DNA of 64,000 nt from Actinorhabdospora filicis (GTDB lineage Bacteria; Actinomycetota; Actinomycetes; Mycobacteriales; Micromonosporaceae), in assembly GCF_030269765.1 (NCBI RefSeq), contig NZ_BSTX01000003.1, positions 620,001 through 684,000 of the forward strand. Direction: 5' to 3'. Under the pieces are notes generated by a model. That model was not told the DNA's origin and did not search any database. It saw nothing but the letters and a program-made list of their open reading frames with translations. Positions 58,247 to 64,000 of this stretch are shown here, in pieces. The translations under genes and the position numbers were made by a program. Each line of letters begins with the position of its first letter. Positions within the stretch are counted from its first letter, which is position 1.

Positions 58247-61200
58247 TCACCCGCCCGGACGGTCCCGCAGTGCCGCCAGCGCCGCCGCGCGCAGGCCCGG
58301 GACGTCCAGGGACGCGAACTCCGCCACCGCCGCCCGGTACGCCTCCGGCGCGGCCTCCTCGGCGGCGCCCCGGGCGCGCGAACCCGACATGCTCGGGTGG
58401 ATCTGGCGCGGCGGCTGGAAACGCTCGGCCAGCGCCGTCAGCCGCGCGCCCGGCACCGCCCGGCCCGCGGCGAGATCGGCCACCGCCAGGGCCAGCAGCA
58501 CCGCCCCGCACGCCGACATCTCCGCCACGTGACCGGCCGGACCCGACGCGGGCTCCCGCAGCAACGCCGTCACCTGGCGCGGCAGCTCCGACAGCGCGCC
58601 GGCCACCAGATCGAGGCGGCCGTGATAGGCGTGGGCCAGCACCGCCGCCGAGCGGATCTCCAAAGTCCACACCTGCACACCGCGCGGATCGGGACGGTAC
58701 AGCGGATGCCCGGCGGAGTCGATCAGCGCCAGCAGGTCCCGCCAGCGGCGCAGCCCGCCGTCCACGTCGCCCTGGGCGAGACTGATCTCGGCCACCGTCG
58801 CCAGCCCGTACGGACGCCCGAAGGGAGCGGTGGTCTCGGTGCCAAGACGATTGCTGGCCCCGTCCACGTCCCGGCACTGGAGCTCGGCCATCACCAGCGC
58901 GATGCGCAGGTCCTCGCGGTCGGGATCGGACTCCAGCAGCTCGATCTGGCGCAGCGCCAGCGCCAGGTGCGGACCGGCGCGCTCGCCCTGCTCGGCCAGC
59001 AGCGCCAGCCGCCCGACGCGGCAGTGCGCGTGGTAGCGCAGCCAGGGGTTGCCGGAGCGCTCGAAGTCGGCCAGCATCAGCGTCGCCTCGGTCAGCGCGC
59101 CGTCGATGTCGCCTTCGCGCTCCAGCGCGAAGCCCACCACCGTGTGCGCGACGCCCGAGGGCAGCGGCCGGGGGTCGGTGAGCAGATCGGCGAGTGTGGA
59201 CGGCCCGCCGCTCATCGCGCGGACGGCCGCCGCGATCGCCCGCGCCGGGGTGTCCGGCGGGGCCTCGGGCAGGCGGCGCAGGACCAGCGTGGAGCGCAGT
59301 TCGCGGCCGCCGTGGGTGAAGCGGCTCAGCGCGCACACCACCGCCGCGGTGCGCACCGCGTCCACCAGCGGGCCCTCGGGACGCAGGTGCGACAGGACGC
59401 GGGCGACCTCCCCGGCGCGCTCGGCGACGCGGGCGTGGCAGGCCGAGACGAACCATCGCGGGCCCAGCGCGGCGAACACCGCGGCCGCCGCCGGGCCGTC
59501 CCCGGCGTCCAGCGCGTACCGCAGCGCGCGCACCAGGTTGTCCTGCTCGGCGCGGACCGGGCCCATGTCGGCGGGGGAGACGAACGCGATCTCGTTGTGG
59601 GCGAGCCCGAACTCGCGCGCCCAGGCCACGAAACCGGCGATCGCCCGCTCGTCCTCGCCCGCCCCGGCGCGTTCGGCGAGCCCGAGGTCGCGGACGGCGG
59701 CCGGCATCCGGAAGCGCGTGCCGGTGGGGGTTTCGGTGACCGTGAGCAGCGACTGGGCGGCCAGCCGGTCGAGGACGTCGAGGGTCTCGTCGAAACCGCC
59801 GCCGAGGAGCCGCCCGGCCGAGGCGGCGGTGAACCCGCCGGGGAACACCGAGAGCAGCCGGACCGCCGCGCGGCCCGGCTCGTCCAGCAGCCGCCAGCTC
59901 CAGTCGACCACCGCGCGCATCGTGCGGTGCCGGGCCGGGGCGTCGCGGGAACCGCCGCGCAGCAGCGTGAAGCGGTCGGCGAGGCCGCGGGTGATCTCGG
60001 GGACCGACATGACGCGCACCCGCGCGGCGGCCAGCTCGATGGCCAGCGGCAGCCCTTCGAGGCGCGCGCACAACGCGGCGACCTCCTCGTAGCGCAGCTC
60101 GGCGCCGGGACGCGCGGCCCGCGCGCGGCGGCCGAACAGCTCCACCGCCGCCTCCACGGCCAGCTCCGGCAGCGCGTGCACCGATTCCGCCGACAGCCCC
60201 AGCGGCGCCCGGCTGGTCACCAGGACCCGCAGCTCCGGTGTCAGCGCCACCAGCCGCCCGACCAGGTCGGCGACGCCGTCCAGGACGCGCTCGCAGTCGT
60301 CGAGGACCAGCAGCACCCGCCGGGAGCCGATCGCCTGCACCAGACCGGGGATCCGCCCGCCGGGCAGGTCCTCGGCGCCGAAGGCCGAACCGACCTCGGC
60401 GGCCACCTGCGCGTCGTCCTCCACACCGGCGAGGGCGACCAGGCGCACCTCCGCCTCCTCGGCGGAGCGGGCCACGGCGTGCGCGACCCGGCTCTTGCCG
60501 ATGCCGCCGGGACCGGTGACGGTCACCACCCGCGAGGCCCGCAGCGCCGCCAGCACGCCCGCGACGTCCTTGTCGCGGCCCAGCAACGGGCTCGCCTCGT
60601 GCGGGACGCCGTGCCGGACGGCGGGCTCACCGGACCGCAGCAGCCGCCGGTGCGCCTCGCGCGCGGCCGGTCCCGGGTCGGCGCCGAGCCGCTCGCGCAG
60701 GTCCCGGCGGTGGGCGTCGTAGCGGACCAGGGCCGCTTCGAGGCCGGAGGTGGCGGCCTCGGCGCGCATCAGCTCGGCCAGTACTTCCTCGTCGCCGGGC
60801 CGCTCGGCCCAGATCGCGGCGAGGGGAGCGGCGGCCTCGGCCAGGCGGCCCAGCCGCGCCAGCGACAGCGCCCGCAGCTTCCGGGCCTTCTCGAAGGACG
60901 GGCGCCGCGACACCCGCAGCTCGGTGACCGGTCCCTCGCCGTCGCCCACCGTGCCGTTCCACAGCGACAGCGCCGCCTCGGCCCGCTCCAGCGCGGCCGC
61001 GTGGTCCCCGGCCAGGGCGTGCCGCCCGGCCGCGGCGGCGCGCTCCTCCAGCGCCCAGGCGTCGACGCGCTCGGGCGGCAGCGTCAGCCGGTACCCGCCG
61101 GGTGTGCTCACGATCAGCCCCGGCGCCGTCTCGGCGCGGGTCCGCGAGATGAGCACCTGGAGCGCCTTGCCCGGGTTCTCCGGCGGATCCTCCGGCCACA

Positions 61201-61339
61201 GCTCGCCGATGAGGCGTCCCGTGCCCACCGCCGCGCCGGGATCGCTTGCCAGCAACGCGAGCAGCGACCGGCGCCGCGGCCCGGCGATCTCCCTCCCGCC
61301 CAGAGCCACGGTCGGCAGCAAGATCAGCTCGACGCTCAT
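58247..61339 (-). CDS. SARP/AfsR-type regulator with NB-ARC ATPase and repeat region
   Basis: 1030 aa from ATG 61337-61339. OmpR-like wHTH (about 1-90), BTAD (about 95-235; LEAALVRYDAHRRDLRERLG), then an NB-ARC P-loop (VTVTGPGGIGKSRVAHAVARS near 277) with LLVLDDCERVLDGV and VTSRAPLGLSAE, and about 550 residues of helical repeats. Such pathway or stress regulators bind promoter DNA in an ATP-dependent way. It is divergent from the MFS exporter (173 nt between starts), its most likely target. Confidence 0.92.
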   Translation of the reverse strand: MSVELILLPTVALGGREIAGPRRRSLLALLASDPGAAVGTGRLIGELWPEDPPENPGKALQVLISRTRAETAPGLIVSTPGGYRLTLPPERVDAWALEERAAAAGRHALAGDHAAALERAEAALSLWNGTVGDGEGPVTELRVSRRPSFEKARKLRALSLARLGRLAEAAAPLAAIWAERPGDEEVLAELMRAEAATSGLEAALVRYDAHRRDLRERLGADPGPAAREAHRRLLRSGEPAVRHGVPHEASPLLGRDKDVAGVLAALRASRVVTVTGPGGIGKSRVAHAVARSAEEAEVRLVALAGVEDDAQVAAEVGSAFGAEDLPGGRIPGLVQAIGSRRVLLVLDDCERVLDGVADLVGRLVALTPELRVLVTSRAPLGLSAESVHALPELAVEAAVELFGRRARAARPGAELRYEEVAALCARLEGLPLAIELAAARVRVMSVPEITRGLADRFTLLRGGSRDAPARHRTMRAVVDWSWRLLDEPGRAAVRLLSVFPGGFTAASAGRLLGGGFDETLDVLDRLAAQSLLTVTETPTGTRFRMPAAVRDLGLAERAGAGEDERAIAGFVAWAREFGLAHNEIAFVSPADMGPVRAEQDNLVRALRYALDAGDGPAAAAVFAALGPRWFVSACHARVAERAGEVARVLSHLRPEGPLVDAVRTAAVVCALSRFTHGGRELRSTLVLRRLPEAPPDTPARAIAAAVRAMSGGPSTLADLLTDPRPLPSGVAHTVVGFALEREGDIDGALTEATLMLADFERSGNPWLRYHAHCRVGRLALLAEQGERAGPHLALALRQIELLESDPDREDLRIALVMAELQCRDVDGASNRLGTETTAPFGRPYGLATVAEISLAQGDVDGGLRRWRDLLALIDSAGHPLYRPDPRGVQVWTLEIRSAAVLAHAYHGRLDLVAGALSELPRQVTALLREPASGPAGHVAEMSACGAVLLALAVADLAAGRAVPGARLTALAERFQPPRQIHPSMSGSRARGAAEEAAPEAYRAAVAEFASLDVPGLRAAALAALRDRPGG

Positions 61340-61512
61340 TGCCAACACCGTAGCCGTGAAAGCCGGTGAAACCGGGGTGAGGGTCGGGCGCAAGCCAAGA
61401 TCATTAGGCTCTCGCGGGACATCGAACACGGCGGATACGGCCGTCGGCCGAGGTGCCCACCGCCCCCCGCCCAAGGCGTCGGGCCCGTACAACCCCTCGA
61501 AAGGCACCACCC

Positions 61513-62694
61513 ATGACCACCCACGTCTCGGCACCGCCCGCGCCCACCGTCCCGGCGCGCAGGTGGCTCGCCCTCATCGCCGTCGCCGTCGGCACCTTCA
61601 CCATGGTCACCGTCGAGCAGCTACCGATGGGCCTGCTCACCGGTATCGGCGGTTCGCTGAACGTGACCACCGGAGCCGCCGGGCTCATGGTCACCGTCCC
61701 CGGCATCGTGGCGTGCCTGGCGGCCCCCCTGCTGCCGGTCGCCATCGGCCGCGTCGACCGGCGGATCGTGCTGATCGCGCTGCTGGCCCTCATGGTCGGC
61801 GCGAACGTGCTCACCTCGGTCGCGCCGAACTTCACCGTGATGCTGGTCTCGCGCTTCCTCGTCGGCATCGGCATCGGCGGCTTCTGGGCCCTGGCCGCCG
61901 GTCTCGCCGTGCGCATGGTGCCCCCGGCGTTCGTGGGGCAGGCCAGCGCGATCACCTTCGGCGGCGCCACCGCGGCCAACGTCCTGGGCGTCCCGGTGGG
62001 CACCATGATCGGCGAGTTCACCAGCTGGCGGACCGCCTTCGCGGTCCTGGGCGGCCTCGCCGTCCTGGTCATCGTCGCCCTCGTCACGCTGCTCCCGGCG
62101 CTGCCCGCCGACGAGCCGGTCCGGCTCTCCGCGCTGGCCGGGCAGTTCCGCAAACCGTCGATGCGGGTCGGCGTCTCGATCACGTTCTTCCTGATCACCG
62201 CCCACTACGCGACCTTCACCTTCGTCAGCCCCCTGCTGACCGAGGTGGCCGGGATCTCGCAGGACCTCGTCGGCCCGCTGCTGCTGGCCTTCGGCGTCGC
62301 CGGGCTCATCGGCAACTTCACCGCCGGACGCCTCGTCGGCCGCGACGTGCGCAAGTTCATCATCGCCGTCGGCGTCCTGCTCGCCGCCGTGCTGGCGCTG
62401 TTCCCCATGATCGGCGCCACCCCCGTCACCGGCATCGCGCTGCTGATCGCGTGGGGCCTGGTCTTCGGCTCGGTCCCGGTGAGCGTGCAGACCTGGATCT
62501 TCAAGGCCGCCGGCGATCAGACGGAGGCCGCCACCGCCCTGAACTCCTCGGTGTTCAACCTCGCCATCGCCCTCGGGGCGGCCGTCGGCGGCGTCATGGT
62601 CAACGCCGTGTCGATCGACGGCGCCCTCTGGGTGGGCGGCGCGGTGGCCGTCCTCACCTCCCTCGTGGTGTGGCGCTCGTCCGCACCCCGCTGA
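61513..62694 (+). CDS. Major facilitator superfamily efflux transporter
   Basis: 393 aa from ATG 61513. About 12 membrane helices; motif A-like LPVAIGRVDRRIVLIALL after the second helix, SRFLVGIGIGGFWALAAGLAVRMVP (drug:H+ antiporter-1 AraJ/YdhP type). Probable exporter of sugars or drugs; substrate unknown. Divergent from the SARP regulator; 22 nt before the SnoaL-like gene. Confidence 0.92.
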   Translation: MTTHVSAPPAPTVPARRWLALIAVAVGTFTMVTVEQLPMGLLTGIGGSLNVTTGAAGLMVTVPGIVACLAAPLLPVAIGRVDRRIVLIALLALMVGANVLTSVAPNFTVMLVSRFLVGIGIGGFWALAAGLAVRMVPPAFVGQASAITFGGATAANVLGVPVGTMIGEFTSWRTAFAVLGGLAVLVIVALVTLLPALPADEPVRLSALAGQFRKPSMRVGVSITFFLITAHYATFTFVSPLLTEVAGISQDLVGPLLLAFGVAGLIGNFTAGRLVGRDVRKFIIAVGVLLAAVLALFPMIGATPVTGIALLIAWGLVFGSVPVSVQTWIFKAAGDQTEAATALNSSVFNLAIALGAAVGGVMVNAVSIDGALWVGGAVAVLTSLVVWRSSAPR

Positions 62695-62716
62695 AAAACC
62701 ACCGAAAGGAACCGTC

Positions 62717-63151
62717 ATGACCACCCCACCGACCGCGCTCCCGGACACCGCCGAGGTCATCGCCCGCTTCAACGCCGTCTTCACCGAGCACGACGCCTCG
62801 GGCCTGAACGCGCTGATCGGCGAGGACTGCGTGATGGAGACCGTGGAGCCCGCCCCCGAGGGCGTGCGCTACATCGGCCGCGCCGCCTGCGTCGCCTTCT
62901 GGCGCGCCCTCGCCGAGGACCGCGCGGTCGCCTTCCGGCCCGAGCAGGTCATCGTGGCCGGCGAGTGGGCCACCGTCCGCTGGCGCTTCCGCTTCGGCGA
63001 GGGCCCCTCCGACTACGTGACCGGCGTGAACGTCACCCGGGTCCGCGACGGGCTCATCGTCGAGTCCGTCGGCTACAGCAAGACCGCCACGGCCGGATCG
63101 GACGCCCTCACCGAACTCATCGACGAGGGCAGCGTCGCCTGGAACGCCTGA
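62717..63151 (+). CDS. SnoaL/NTF2-like domain protein
   Basis: 144 aa, ATG with AAAGGA upstream. Cone-shaped NTF2 fold: EVIARFNAVFTEHDASGLNALIGEDCVMETVEP, then RAACVAFWRAL and VNVTRVRDGLIVES. Members are polyketide cyclases, isomerases or simple ligand binders. Co-transcribed with the MFS gene by position. Confidence 0.9.
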   Translation: MTTPPTALPDTAEVIARFNAVFTEHDASGLNALIGEDCVMETVEPAPEGVRYIGRAACVAFWRALAEDRAVAFRPEQVIVAGEWATVRWRFRFGEGPSDYVTGVNVTRVRDGLIVESVGYSKTATAGSDALTELIDEGSVAWNA

Positions 63152-63240
63152 GCGGCACGGATGGAAAGACGCGCCCGCCCGCCACTGCACACCGCGGCGG
63201 CCCACCGGCGCGGGGAGTGGCCCGCGCGTGAGCGGCGATG

Positions 63241-63266
63241 ACGGCCCTCCTCGATCGGAGGGCCGT
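63241..63266 (+). terminator. Terminator after the SnoaL-like gene
   Basis: 10-bp stem acggccctcc/ggagggccgt with a 6-nt loop, 89 nt beyond the stop, then TCTCGCG. Confidence 0.65.
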
Positions 63267-63382
63267 CTCGCGTTCCCCGCGCGAAAGCCTTCTCACGTCA
63301 CCGATCCCGCCGGAAACCGTTTGCCGGTCCCGGCGGCGCGCCGGACCCGGGCTCCACTGTCGATCATGCCCTCGCCGCACTC

Positions 63383-63399
63383 CACAGTGAACTACTGTG
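63383..63399. promoter_or_regulatory. Small dyad in the promoter region of the last gene
   Basis: cacagt-5 nt-actgtg inverted repeat in an AT-richer patch, about 120 nt before the ATG of the secreted protein. Candidate operator. The rest of 63152-63518 holds the upstream terminator and no gene. Confidence 0.3.
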
Positions 63400-63518
63400 T
63401 GCATCGTCTCGATTACTCTTAGTTTCCCTCCTGTCGGTTCCTGAGCCTGCTCCGCCCGCGCGTCCTCACCGCCGGGGTGACCTGCCCCGGATCCACGGCG
63501 GGTGGAGAAGGACGATCA

Positions 63519-64000
63519 ATGGTGGGTGGGTCTTCCCGATGGCGGCCGTTCGCCGTCGCCGCGGCCGTCGCGCTGGTCGTGGGGGGTGCGCCGATGGTCA
63601 CATCGGACCCCGCGGTCGCCGCGGCCGGGGACGGCACGGTGACGGTCCGGGTCGTGCGCGAGGTCAACGCGAACGGGTCATGGGACCAGGTGCTGGAGCC
63701 GGGCATGTCCGGCGTCACGGTGAACCTGACCGATGACGCGGGCACGACGATCAGCGGCGTCACCGGCTCCGACGGGCGCGTGACGCTCAGTCCGGCCGGC
63801 AGCGCGCTGACCGGCGGCAAATACCGGGTGCAGGTCATCAACCCCAAACCGGGTGTCCTGTACTCCGCCTTCGCCGCGCGCGAGGGCCTGACGCAGGCGC
63901 CCAACCGCCTGAGCAGCACCGAGGAGTTCGTCGACGTGTCCGGCGGCAAGACCGTCGCCTACACCACCGCTTTGTGGAACCCGGCCGACTACTGCCAGAA
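63519..64000 (+). CDS. Secreted surface protein with Cna-B/SdrD-B-like domain (3' end outside window)
   Basis: 160 codons visible from ATG 63519, with GGAGAAGGA just upstream. N-terminal signal peptide (basic SSRWRP, hydrophobic FAVAAAVALVVGGA, cleavage probably near DPAVAAA). Then TVTVRVVREVNANGSWD, GVTVNLTDDAGTTISGVTGSDGRVTL and KYRVQVINP, a prealbumin-like B-type repeat of cell-wall adhesins. Followed by YTTALWNPADYCQ at the edge. Whether a sortase or other anchor follows cannot be seen. Confidence 0.8.
   Translation, partial: MVGGSSRWRPFAVAAAVALVVGGAPMVTSDPAVAAAGDGTVTVRVVREVNANGSWDQVLEPGMSGVTVNLTDDAGTTISGVTGSDGRVTLSPAGSALTGGKYRVQVINPKPGVLYSAFAAREGLTQAPNRLSSTEEFVDVSGGKTVAYTTALWNPADYCQ

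Noticed and set aside
58091..61369. 1092-codon + strand frame opposite the SARP regulator
   Set aside because: Arg/Gln/His-rich translation typical of antisense frames; the opposite strand has clear BTAD and NB-ARC motifs.
63419..63949. 176-aa minus frame over the start of the last gene
   Set aside because: Shadow of the secreted protein, which has a signal peptide and ribosome site on the + strand.

Overview
This 64 kb window is GC-rich chromosome from an actinobacterium. GTG and TTG starts are common, coding is dense, and hairpin terminators often have only short T tails. The gene content points to Streptosporangiales, perhaps the Actinomadura/Thermomonosporaceae group. That family-level guess is an inference from gene content, not a phylogeny.

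0-22.5 kb is conserved housekeeping DNA. It follows the order known from the mycobacterial leuC-leuD-hupB-mutT1-ppk-fbiD-gpsA-ddl-DUF3515-thiL-(rpmB)-DAK kinase-recG-rsmD-coaD-yceD-rpmF-rnc region. Departures from that order are an mraY outside a cell-division cluster (2.4-3.5 kb), a cold-shock-like domain fused to FbiD, a Pro/Gln-rich membrane-anchored protein (13.7-15.3 kb), and a two-repeat orphan type I-E-like CRISPR remnant next to a ~125-bp tandem repeat between thiL and rpmB.

Synteny breaks after rnc. 22.5-27 kb holds a multi-spanning PIG-V-like mannosyltransferase, a 720-bp gene-free stretch rich in inverted and direct repeats, and a Tat-exported phospholipase C with an extra C-terminal F5/8-type domain. 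Strong G/T skew on the + strand runs through both genes regardless of coding direction. 27-34 kb has an UbiB/AarF kinase, a metallophosphoesterase, and a leftward cluster corA - SDR (TIGR01777) - a 733-aa protein that joins a double Clp N-domain, a ClpB-like AAA module without Walker residues, and an intact caspase-like protease. That protein is the best candidate here for an undescribed system.

34-44 kb is again mostly core metabolism: lpd-sucB (2-oxoglutarate/pyruvate dehydrogenase E3 and E2), an ABC-F ATPase with a structured leader, pepA, gcvT, an MmcQ/YjbR protein and a divergent CobT-like protein.

44-64 kb is accessory. It holds an ECF sigma factor with a co-translated membrane partner, a small membrane protein, an aldo/keto reductase, two VOC proteins and a decayed regulator. 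Next come an RND efflux pump cut by one in-frame TAA beside a NarL-type two-component system, a MoxR ATPase / metallopeptidase-VWA / unknown triad, a large SARP-NB-ARC regulator divergent from an MFS exporter and a SnoaL-like protein, and the start of a secreted Cna/SdrD-B-like surface protein cut by the window edge.
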